The position numbers were made by a program, and so were the translations under genes. Under the pieces are notes generated by a model that was not told where the DNA came from, did no database searches, and saw only the letters and a program-made list of their open reading frames with translations. From CAZWDO01 sp964632485 [NCBI: uncultured bacterium] (GTDB taxonomy: Bacteria > JAGOEH01), in NCBI GenBank assembly GCA_964632485.1, contig CAZWDO010000034.1, positions 5,221 to 28,466 on the forward strand: a DNA stretch of 23,246 nucleotides, written 5' to 3'. Below, piece after piece: positions 6,890 to 14,368 of this stretch (its first letter is position 1; every line of letters starts with the position of its first letter).

Positions 6890-9244
6890 ATGATTGCCCT
6901 GAATACTGAAACCAAAGAGCCGCTTTCCCATCCCGATAAACCTCTTCTGACGCATCTCCGCCAGGTACGGGATATCGGGCTTTCATGCCTGAATGCGCTG
7001 GATGTTAGCGGTTTTCCTATATCCCGTGATTGCCTTGCTTCCAGCTTAGCGTACATTCTTTTCTATCATGATCTGGGCAAAGCGACGCCGTTCTTTCAGG
7101 ATTATTTGCGCGCCGCGATAGAAGGCAAAAAGTATAAGGGAAATCGGAAACTGACGCAACACGCATTGATTTCGGCTTGCTATACGGCCTGGGCAGTTCA
7201 TGAAAGCATCGCGGATGACCAATGGTCGGATATAATGGCGTGGATAGCGTTTGTGGTGGCGCGTCGCCATCACGGCAATCTCGAAGAGCAATTGCAAATG
7301 AGCGTCATCGAGGATGAAGAATGGGATTTGGTTGAATCGCAATGGAAAACGATTCCCTGGGCTTTGTTCGGACATGAGTCGCCACCCGATTTCGACAGCG
7401 TTCGAAAATATAATGCGAAATGGGTGTTCAAATTTAACAGATTTAATAAAAAAAATCATGGATTTGATCTCTATTTTTTGGCAAATCTGTTTTTTTCCAT
7501 TTTAACTTATTCTGATAAAACTGATGTCGTTTTCGGATCCCGTTATCTATTTCCATCTCTGGCTGAATCCTGGCTATGGGTGGATTCCCATAAACAAAGA
7601 GCTTTTTCGGTTCAAGACGATACGCCGATGAACCGAGCGCGGGAGTCGATCTATTCGCTGAGTCTTGAATCGCTTCGACAAGCCGGTTCTGAAGAGATGA
7701 TATATGTTTTAAATGCCCCGACCGGCAGCGGCAAGACCTTGGCCGCCATTAACCTGGCATTCGATCTGACTCGGGCTGATCCTTCTCTGCGACGAGTTGT
7801 TTATGCCTTACCCTTCACCTCGATTATCGACCAGACCGCCCTGGTTGTCAATCAATTAATGCAAAGCAATCAGTTGGAAAACGAGCAATTTGTGACGGTT
7901 CATCATCATTTATCAGAACCGGATTTGCAGTATGAGGAAACCCGGCTTACGCCGGATCAGGCGGAAATGCTGGTGGAAAATTGGGAAAAACCGATTGTTC
8001 TGACTACGTTCTGGCAGCTTTTCCATTCCCTGATCAGCGGTTCAAATGCGCAATTGCGTAAATTTCATCAAATGGGAAATGCAGTCGTCATTTTAGATGA
8101 AATTCAATCCCTGCCGTTCGAATACTGGTCTCTGATACGGGATTTGTTACCGCGTTTCTGCCGACTCTTTCATACCCGCATCATCCTGATGTCCGCCACC
8201 ATGCCCTTGTTGTTTCCCCAGACCAAAGGGTCCTGCCGCTTATTGCTTGGCCAGGAAGAACAGGAGCGACTTTTCAATATCTGGAATCGCTATCGGCTAC
8301 ATATCATAGAGAAACTCGAGGTCATCGATCTCGAAACGGTGATGAACCATTTTCTTGACAATTTTCGGGATCAACTTCCCGCTACCTGTCTTTTTATTTT
8401 CAATACAATCGACGCCAGTATCCGTTTTTTTAAAATGGTTAGCGAAACTCTCAGTCATGCGGAGATTATCTATCTTTCGTCGAATATCGTTCCCATCCAG
8501 CGCCGCGAACGTCTTGCGCGTATTAAGGCAAGGGCGGGAACGCGTCCTTTGCCGCCCCTGATTGTCGTCTCCACGCAATTGGTGGAAGCTGGCGTCGATC
8601 TGGATTTCGATAGTGTCTATCGTGATTTGGCTCCACTTGATTCATTGGTGCAGGCGGCGGGCCGCTGCAATCGCAATGCTCATCTGGAGTTCGGCGATTG
8701 CTTTATTTTTCAATTGTCAAGAGAAAGAAATGGGGCGCGGAAACCCGATTGTCAATATATTTATTCGCCGTTGATGCTGGATGCGACTCGTACTATCCTG
8801 CTGGATCGCCCGGTATGGTCTGAATCGGACATTCATAGCTGGGTCAGGCGTTACTACGGGGAACTGGAACGCCGGGGATCGAGCGCGAAGAGTTCGTTGG
8901 TTGCCAAAGCAATGCAAAGGTTGGAATATAGTGAGCTTTTCCGCGAATTCAGGATCATTCAGGACTATATTCCCAGTCAGCCGGTTTTTATCGAATTGGA
9001 TGGCAACGCCCGCTCCATTTTGTCGCGGTTTCAGCAATCGATGCAGATTGAAAATCGGTTTGAGCGCCAAAACGTTTTTCTTTCGTTTCGGCAGGATTTT
9101 TATAATTGCGTCGTTTCACCCTATCTGAACTCCAGGGAATCTTTCGATGATTTGTTGGAAATCGGGGGATTCCGGATTGTACCCTTCGATCAGCTCAGGC
9201 GTTACTATCATCCGGATTTCGGGTGGATTGGCGCGCGTGACTGA
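6890..9244 (+). CDS. cas3: CRISPR-associated helicase/nuclease Cas3 (HD plus helicase)
   Basis: 784 residues. Cas3 is recruited by target-bound Cascade, unwinds the DNA and degrades one strand. The N-terminal HD nuclease shows His22, His60-Asp61 (FYHDLGKA), His91 (QHALIS) and His127/128 (RRHHGN). The superfamily 2 helicase shows Walker A NAPTGSGKT (275-283), Walker B/DExx ILDEIQ (Asp403, Glu404), SAT (435-437), TQLVEAGVDLDFD and QAAGRCNR with the arginine finger region. HD and helicase are fused in one chain, as in most type I-B loci. It is last in the plus-strand operon, and its stop lies 3 bp from the convergent cas6 stop, leaving no room for a conventional intergenic terminator. Confidence 0.97.
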   Translation: MIALNTETKEPLSHPDKPLLTHLRQVRDIGLSCLNALDVSGFPISRDCLASSLAYILFYHDLGKATPFFQDYLRAAIEGKKYKGNRKLTQHALISACYTAWAVHESIADDQWSDIMAWIAFVVARRHHGNLEEQLQMSVIEDEEWDLVESQWKTIPWALFGHESPPDFDSVRKYNAKWVFKFNRFNKKNHGFDLYFLANLFFSILTYSDKTDVVFGSRYLFPSLAESWLWVDSHKQRAFSVQDDTPMNRARESIYSLSLESLRQAGSEEMIYVLNAPTGSGKTLAAINLAFDLTRADPSLRRVVYALPFTSIIDQTALVVNQLMQSNQLENEQFVTVHHHLSEPDLQYEETRLTPDQAEMLVENWEKPIVLTTFWQLFHSLISGSNAQLRKFHQMGNAVVILDEIQSLPFEYWSLIRDLLPRFCRLFHTRIILMSATMPLLFPQTKGSCRLLLGQEEQERLFNIWNRYRLHIIEKLEVIDLETVMNHFLDNFRDQLPATCLFIFNTIDASIRFFKMVSETLSHAEIIYLSSNIVPIQRRERLARIKARAGTRPLPPLIVVSTQLVEAGVDLDFDSVYRDLAPLDSLVQAAGRCNRNAHLEFGDCFIFQLSRERNGARKPDCQYIYSPLMLDATRTILLDRPVWSESDIHSWVRRYYGELERRGSSAKSSLVAKAMQRLEYSELFREFRIIQDYIPSQPVFIELDGNARSILSRFQQSMQIENRFERQNVFLSFRQDFYNCVVSPYLNSRESFDDLLEIGGFRIVPFDQLRRYYHPDFGWIGARD

Positions 9245-9247
9245 TTA

Positions 9248-9922
9248 TTACATGATGCGGCGGATCCAACCGTACCCGCGACTGGGGCTTTTGCCTAATC
9301 CCACATAATCGGGCAGTTCCATGTTGATCATAAATTGACCCTGAAATCCCAACACACTTTCTCCCTTTAAATTGACCGGAATATGTCTCACGCTGAGTTT
9401 TATCACAAGCCGATCTGGAATGGTATATTCGACAAATTTGCAAAAGGAAATAATATTGTTGATTAAGATCGCCTTGAGCTTTTCTTCCCGTTCCTGTTGA
9501 GATTTCATCTGCTGAAATAAATTGAAATTATCCTGGTTGAGCGCGATCCAGGGAGAACCGAATTCATAGAGATTCGTTTCAGACGTCATTCCCAAGCGTA
9601 TGGACTGAATATCCAAAGAACGATTGTAAAAGTAGATTTGTTTTTTTTCCAACCAGGCCGTCTCGGTTTGCAGAAATAGCAAACGAAAAATATCGACTGC
9701 TTTATCTCCAAAGGTGATAATAGAAAATTTTCCATCAATGATCTTGAATTGAATGGCTGCATAGCGATAGAGTGTTTTTCCCGTTTCCGGATCATGGTTG
9801 TGGAGCAGATCAAATTGATGCAATTCATTGCTGAAAAAACCGCGGATTTTATGAATTTCGGAGGATTTGATTTTGGCTTCGGGGAATTGAAGCCATACCC
9901 GTTTGATCTGCTTGAACGCCAT
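9248..9922 (-). CDS. cas6: CRISPR repeat endoribonuclease Cas6 (Cas6b type)
   Basis: 224 residues. Cas6 cuts the precursor transcript in each repeat, leaving the ATTGAAAC handle. The C-terminal glycine-rich RNA-binding loop is clear (GLGKSPSRGYGW, 208-219). The N-terminal half has KIRGFF and LLHNHD with His41 and His43, an H-x-H pair like the dual histidines described for Cas6b enzymes. Later motifs include RLVIKLSVRHIPVNLKG. The position is unusual: minus strand, tail to tail with cas3 and 21 bp downstream of the AAA-ATPase/nuclease gene, with which it may be co-transcribed. The ATG has only a weak upstream purine run. Confidence 0.9.
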   Translation of the reverse strand: MAFKQIKRVWLQFPEAKIKSSEIHKIRGFFSNELHQFDLLHNHDPETGKTLYRYAAIQFKIIDGKFSIITFGDKAVDIFRLLFLQTETAWLEKKQIYFYNRSLDIQSIRLGMTSETNLYEFGSPWIALNQDNFNLFQQMKSQQEREEKLKAILINNIISFCKFVEYTIPDRLVIKLSVRHIPVNLKGESVLGFQGQFMINMELPDYVGLGKSPSRGYGWIRRIM

Positions 9923-9943
9923 ATTTTTTCTATTGTTTAATAT

Positions 9944-11473
9944 TCAGTTGACAAGCCAGTCGGCAATATTGCGCGCCTCGTGTGAAAAGCCGATTCCGAG
10001 CTTAATTACCTCCCGGCCGTCCATCTGGTAGGCGATGCCGTAGCCTTTCTCCTCGATCTGCTTCAAGGCTTCCTCCGCCGAGCCCATTTTGAATTCGATG
10101 ACATATATGCGCTGTTTCGTCTCGATCACGGCATCGATCCGGCCCTTGTGCGTCTGTACCTCGCACGCCAATCTCACTCCGACCAGTTTCAGCGCGATAT
10201 AGATCACCGATTGATAGTAGTATTCCAGGTGCTCGATGAATATCTGATACGGGATTGAGGCGAACAGGGAGCGCAGTTGCGTGATGAAACCTTCCACAGC
10301 GCCGCCTTCCAACGCGTCTTCCATGCTAAAGACCATGGCGCCGGTCTCGCTCTGCACCCGGTGGCTGAAGACTTCCAACAGGTTGTTTAGTAATGATATC
10401 CGCACCTCTTCGTTGGGATAGGACAGATAATAGCGTCCCGCGGCAGCGTCGTGTTCTTTGATCGTCAGGTAGCCGGTCTGATAAAGCAGGGAGTAGATAT
10501 CCAATCGCCGCAGTTCGAACTTGTCGAAGAAAGCCTGGCTGACTGCCAGTCGCGAAAGCTTTTCCACATCGATCCGCTGGTCGCGAATCGTCTCCACCAG
10601 AAACGTTGGTGTGCCCGTCGTAAACCAGAAATTCCTGAACTCCATCTGGCGAAACAGATTCAGAATCGAAAATGGATTGTAAACAAACTGCCGACCGTCC
10701 CAACTGTAACCGTTGTACCACTGCCGGATCTTGTCTAAAAGCGCCTCCGAACTCAATCCGCTTTCCTTGGCCAGACGTTTCAGGTATCCGCCGAAATACG
10801 TCTCAAGTTCCGTTTCCGTATATCCGAGCAGTTGGCTCACCCCCCGAAACAGCGTCAAGTCTTCTAAATTGTTCAGATCGCTGAAAATGGAGACCTTGCT
10901 GAACTTGGAAACGCCGGTCACGAAGACAAAGCGCAGATAATCGTCGAGTCCCTTAATGCCGGAATAGAAGTTTTTCAGGATATCGCGGTTGGTCTCGGCT
11001 TGTTCGATATCGGTCAGGTAGTCAATAATCGGTTTATCGTACTCATCAATCAGCAATACAACTTTGGCTTTTTGGGATAATTCTTTCACCATATCGACCA
11101 GTTTCCCGCTATAGGCTGGATTCTCCAAGTTCAAACCCATTTCTCGCGCCAATTGATCCAAATAACGGCGCAGGGCCGTCTCCAATCCCAATTCCCGGTA
11201 CTGAATCTGACTGAAGTCGATATGGATCACCGGATGCGCCGGCCAATCCATTTTATTGTAAATCCAGGTATCGCGGAACAGTTCGCGGTTGCCGCTGAAA
11301 AGCTCCTTGAGCGTGGAAATCAGCAGGGATTTGCCGAAACGCCGGGGACGGGAGAGGAAAAAATATCCGGCGGACGTGACCAGTTGATAGATTAATTGAG
11401 TTTTATCAACATATAGGAATCCTTCGATGATCAATTTTGAAAAGGATTGGATGCCGATGCCGAGTTTCTTCAT
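9944..11473 (-). CDS. AAA-ATPase-like protein with C-terminal PD-(D/E)XK nuclease domain (DUF1703 type)
   Basis: 509 residues from the ATG at 11473. A TTG at 11494 is possible, but the family usually begins MKKLPIGIQ.F, which matches MKKLGIGIQSF. The N-terminal AAA-ATPase-like domain has YVDKT, a degenerate Walker A (SRPRRFGKS, 41-49) and a Walker B (VVLLIDEYDKP, Asp143-Glu144). The C-terminal nuclease-like domain has GRIDAVIE (Asp447) and IEFK (Glu460, Lys462), the PD-(D/E)XK core. The family is very common and often multicopy in anaerobes and FCB bacteria; its function is not established. It is richer in G+C than cas6, which follows 21 bp later, suggesting separate origins. A CRISPR role would be inference. 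Confidence 0.9.
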   Translation of the reverse strand: MKKLGIGIQSFSKLIIEGFLYVDKTQLIYQLVTSAGYFFLSRPRRFGKSLLISTLKELFSGNRELFRDTWIYNKMDWPAHPVIHIDFSQIQYRELGLETALRRYLDQLAREMGLNLENPAYSGKLVDMVKELSQKAKVVLLIDEYDKPIIDYLTDIEQAETNRDILKNFYSGIKGLDDYLRFVFVTGVSKFSKVSIFSDLNNLEDLTLFRGVSQLLGYTETELETYFGGYLKRLAKESGLSSEALLDKIRQWYNGYSWDGRQFVYNPFSILNLFRQMEFRNFWFTTGTPTFLVETIRDQRIDVEKLSRLAVSQAFFDKFELRRLDIYSLLYQTGYLTIKEHDAAAGRYYLSYPNEEVRISLLNNLLEVFSHRVQSETGAMVFSMEDALEGGAVEGFITQLRSLFASIPYQIFIEHLEYYYQSVIYIALKLVGVRLACEVQTHKGRIDAVIETKQRIYVIEFKMGSAEEALKQIEEKGYGIAYQMDGREVIKLGIGFSHEARNIADWLVN

Positions 11474-11687
11474 ATTGGTAATATACGCAATCAAAGGGAA
11501 ATTGCAAGCAAAATATTTAGAGGGGTCGCATCTCGCAAATCGCTCACTACTTCCATTCCGGGCTTCTTTTCAGTCATGCCGAACGCCGATCCGGCATCTA
11601 TTCTTTTATCCATGGTTTTCGGGCGCGAGCCATAGGGGCAGACAAGCCCGGAAGGATATGAAGGGAATTGCGTTATTAATCAAGGCG
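11474..11687. other. Intergenic region with short hairpin
   Basis: The region separates two minus-strand genes. It contains a hairpin with arms ATGCCG (11576-11581) and CGGCAT (11592-11597) within a GC-rich block resembling the short palindromic intergenic repeats scattered in many genomes. No T-run follows the stem, so a terminator is not supported. I see no gene here. Confidence 0.35.
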
Positions 11688-12431
11688 TTATATAAGGATT
11701 CGTTTCAAGACCTGATATCCGGAGCGGCTGACGGGTAGTTCCCGTCCGTTCAGGGTCAGCAGTTTAGCGCTGCCCGAAACTGTGAGCGAAATCTGTTGAA
11801 TCGCCTCGATACGAACCAGGTAGGAGCGGTGAATGCGGATGAATTGCCCGGGATCCAGTCTGGATTCGAAATAATGCATGGATTGCTGGACTAAATGCCG
11901 TCCCTGTTGAGTCGTAATCTGGACATAATCGTCCATAGCTTCCAACAGCGTAATATCCGCGACCGAGATCAGGATAATTTTGGAACCCTCTTTGACAAAA
12001 AACCGGTTCAAATAAGCTGTCTGATTCGGCAGAGCGGATAACAGGCGATTCAGTGTTTCGGATTGATGCAAGTGATTGCGGATCGATTTAAGCGCTTTGC
12101 GGACGGCCTGATTGAAACGTTCCTGATCATACGGTTTCAGCAGGTAATCTATGGCGTTGACCTCAAACGCCCGAATGGCGTATTGGTCAAAGGCGGTTGA
12201 AAAGATGACTATGGGATTAGTATCGAGCATTTTCAGGAGTTCAAACCCGTTGACCTCCGGCATTTGGATATCTAAAAAGATCAAATCGGGTTTGAGTTCT
12301 CGAATTGCCGGCCAGGCTTGATGGGCGTCACGACATTCGGCCAAAAGAGTAATCTCGGGAAATGCGCCTATATATTCCCGGATCACATCCCGCGCTAATT
12401 TTTCATCGTCGATTATGATGGCGCCGATCAT
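11688..12431 (-). CDS. LytTR-family DNA-binding response regulator
   Basis: 247 residues. The N-terminal receiver has the acidic pair Asp8-Asp9, phospho-acceptor Asp54 (IFLDIQMP), Thr79 and Lys99 (LLKPYD). The C-terminal LytTR DNA-binding domain (about 140-247) has VADITLLEAMDDYVQI, the FIRIHRSYLV motif and PVSRSGYQ. It starts 4 bp after the stop of the histidine kinase gene, so the two are surely co-transcribed as a LytS/LytR-type pair. The target is unknown. Being last in an operon with a TonB-dependent receptor, it may control that receptor's own transcription. Confidence 0.95.
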   Translation of the reverse strand: MIGAIIIDDEKLARDVIREYIGAFPEITLLAECRDAHQAWPAIRELKPDLIFLDIQMPEVNGFELLKMLDTNPIVIFSTAFDQYAIRAFEVNAIDYLLKPYDQERFNQAVRKALKSIRNHLHQSETLNRLLSALPNQTAYLNRFFVKEGSKIILISVADITLLEAMDDYVQITTQQGRHLVQQSMHYFESRLDPGQFIRIHRSYLVRIEAIQQISLTVSGSAKLLTLNGRELPVSRSGYQVLKRILI

Positions 12432-12435
12432 AACA

Positions 12436-13524
12436 TTAGTTTACCTTCGTTTGGGAAGTGCCGGGCAGATTCAGGGGAATCTTGAACCGGACTTCAAATT
12501 TATCGGTCATTTTCCGGAATGAAAGTTGGGAACGATCGCCATACAGTAAATGGAGCCGCTGCTGGATGTTGCTCAGCCCGATGCCGGCTTTTTCGATTGA
12601 ATCCTCCGGAGATGATGAAACCGCTGTCAGTGGATTAGAGATTTCCCCTTCAATGGCCTCGCCGCGGCGATGCAAGTGAATTTGGATTTCTCCTCCATGG
12701 CGGCTGTTGGAAATGCCATGCTTCACCGCATTTTCAAGCAAGGGCTGCAGGAATAAAGCCGGGAATGGCGTATCCAGGATGCTCTCGTCAATTGTTTTCA
12801 CTATGTGCATTTTATCGGCAAAACGTATATTTTCGATTTCCAGGTAGTATTCAGCCAGTTGCAATTCTTCGCGCAAGGGGATCACGAATTGCTCACGGGT
12901 TTTCAGGCTCAGATGCAATAATCCCGACAACCGGATCAGCATCCGCCGCGCAATTTCCGGCTGGGTAGGAATCAAGGCGTGAATTGAATTGAGCGCATTA
13001 AAAAGGAAATGGGGATTCATTTGCAGTTTCAGGGCTTTCAATTCAGCGTCCCGGGAGAGGGACCTCAACTCGGCCGCGTCGAGTTCTTTCTGTCTGTAAT
13101 TTTTGTAGTGGATATAACTATAATAGAATCCCGCAATGAAAAAATAGTTCTGCATTCCCGCCAGAAACTGCCAGCCGATGAAACGACGAACATGAATGAC
13201 GTTCAGTATTTCGGGACCGAAAATGAGCGTCCATAAACCGAGATAGCATCCGAGCCAGAAACTGGTAATCACGATGGCAATGAAAAAATGAACGCCGAAA
13301 AAAAGGGCGGAGTGATAGCGTCCCATACGGATGAAGCGCGCGATGAACCAGATGGGAATGCCCATGAGAGCATAGAGATAGTTGACGGTCGCCGAGCTGA
13401 ACAACGCGATCAAATATGACATCCCTTCCTGAAGACTCATGATCCAGGAATAGAAGAGTATCCAAAAGGTCCATAAGGAAAATGCGGTCACAATGAGGCG
13501 ACGATTGCGGATCAGCAGCGCCAT
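12436..13524 (-). CDS. LytS/YehU-type sensor histidine kinase
   Basis: 362 residues. Four hydrophobic segments (about 10-30, 38-63, 74-100 and 118-140) form a membrane N-terminus with no large extracytoplasmic domain. The His_kinase domain follows with LKLQMNPHFLFNALNSI, phospho-acceptor His172. The ATPase domain has an N box LLENAVKHG (Asn265) and a G box KAGIGLSNIQQRL near 318. This architecture belongs to the LytS/YehU/AlgZ group, which phosphorylates LytTR regulators; the regulator is the next gene, 4 bp away. The stimulus is unknown and probably membrane-associated. The ATG lies 18 bp after the TPR gene's stop. Confidence 0.95.
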   Translation of the reverse strand: MALLIRNRRLIVTAFSLWTFWILFYSWIMSLQEGMSYLIALFSSATVNYLYALMGIPIWFIARFIRMGRYHSALFFGVHFFIAIVITSFWLGCYLGLWTLIFGPEILNVIHVRRFIGWQFLAGMQNYFFIAGFYYSYIHYKNYRQKELDAAELRSLSRDAELKALKLQMNPHFLFNALNSIHALIPTQPEIARRMLIRLSGLLHLSLKTREQFVIPLREELQLAEYYLEIENIRFADKMHIVKTIDESILDTPFPALFLQPLLENAVKHGISNSRHGGEIQIHLHRRGEAIEGEISNPLTAVSSSPEDSIEKAGIGLSNIQQRLHLLYGDRSQLSFRKMTDKFEVRFKIPLNLPGTSQTKVN

Positions 13525-13542
13525 AACCTGTACACTTTTAGT

Positions 13543-14331
13543 TTAATGGTGAGTCGTTTCGGCTTGTTTTTTCTTCAATGCCGGTAAGAGTTGTCGGAGA
13601 ACCCAGGCATTGTGGGGATTGATCGCCAGCGCTTTTTGGAAATCCGTGTTCGCCTGTTCTAATTGGTTGGTTTTTATATGCGCGATTCCCATCCAGGCAT
13701 AGGCCTCATCGTGGCCCCATTCGGGCATTTGGGGACCGGCGCTTTGCCATGTATTGAAATAGCGAACGGCTGTTTCCAGTTGCTCTAAGGCTTTTGGGGC
13801 GCCACCCCCAAAGCTTTCAGGCTTATAATAACTGCTGATGCCGGCGATCAGCCAGGCGCGGGGATTCTCCGGTTCAAGTTTCAATCCATTCTCGATCGCA
13901 GCGGACGATTTGGAACCGTAAAGCATAGCATTGAACATGTTGGTAATTTTTTGTCCATAAACCGACCCCAGCAGGCTGTACGCCTCGCTGCAAGCGGGAT
14001 CGATCTCAATCGCTTTTTTTAACCGCTCGATGGCATCATCAATATGCTTCTCTTTCTGTTTTTCTGATTCTTTTGTAAAATAAAAGGAAATCAGCCGATA
14101 ATCGGCCAACGCGACGTAATAATGGGCCCAGACACTCTTCGGCTGTGCGGTAGCTAATCGTTCGAAATAAGCGCGGGCCTTCAATAAATCGGTCTCTTGC
14201 CATTTCCTGACCGCAAGGTTGAGTTCCTGTTTCCCGGCAATAATTAAGGAATCAAGGTTTTGAGCGTTGATGCGGGATGGTCCGATCAGTATCGATAGTA
14301 AACTGATCAATAGCGCCAGATAGTATTGCAT
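13543..14331 (-). CDS. Secreted TPR-repeat protein
   Basis: 262 residues from the ATG at 14331-14329, chosen over an upstream ATG at 14427. GAGGAG lies just before it, and the protein then begins with a signal peptide (MQYYLALLISLLSILIGPSR, followed by INAQ). The frame holds several tetratricopeptide-like units: one near AIERLKKAIEIDPACSEAYSLLG, another near IENGLKLEPENPRAWLIAG, and a last one near ANTDFQKALAINPHNAWVLR. Such proteins are usually periplasmic scaffolds. It lies 37 bp after the TonB-dependent receptor and 18 bp before the histidine kinase, so it probably works with the receptor or relays its state to the kinase; this is inference. Confidence 0.88.
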   Translation of the reverse strand: MQYYLALLISLLSILIGPSRINAQNLDSLIIAGKQELNLAVRKWQETDLLKARAYFERLATAQPKSVWAHYYVALADYRLISFYFTKESEKQKEKHIDDAIERLKKAIEIDPACSEAYSLLGSVYGQKITNMFNAMLYGSKSSAAIENGLKLEPENPRAWLIAGISSYYKPESFGGGAPKALEQLETAVRYFNTWQSAGPQMPEWGHDEAYAWMGIAHIKTNQLEQANTDFQKALAINPHNAWVLRQLLPALKKKQAETTHH

Positions 14332-14368
14332 AATTTTCTCCTCGGTGTCGGGTTTAAATATAATACAA

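Noticed and set aside
11427-11738. Plus-strand open frames opposite the ATPase start and intergenic region
   Set aside because: No RBS, no recognisable family, antisense to better supported genes.
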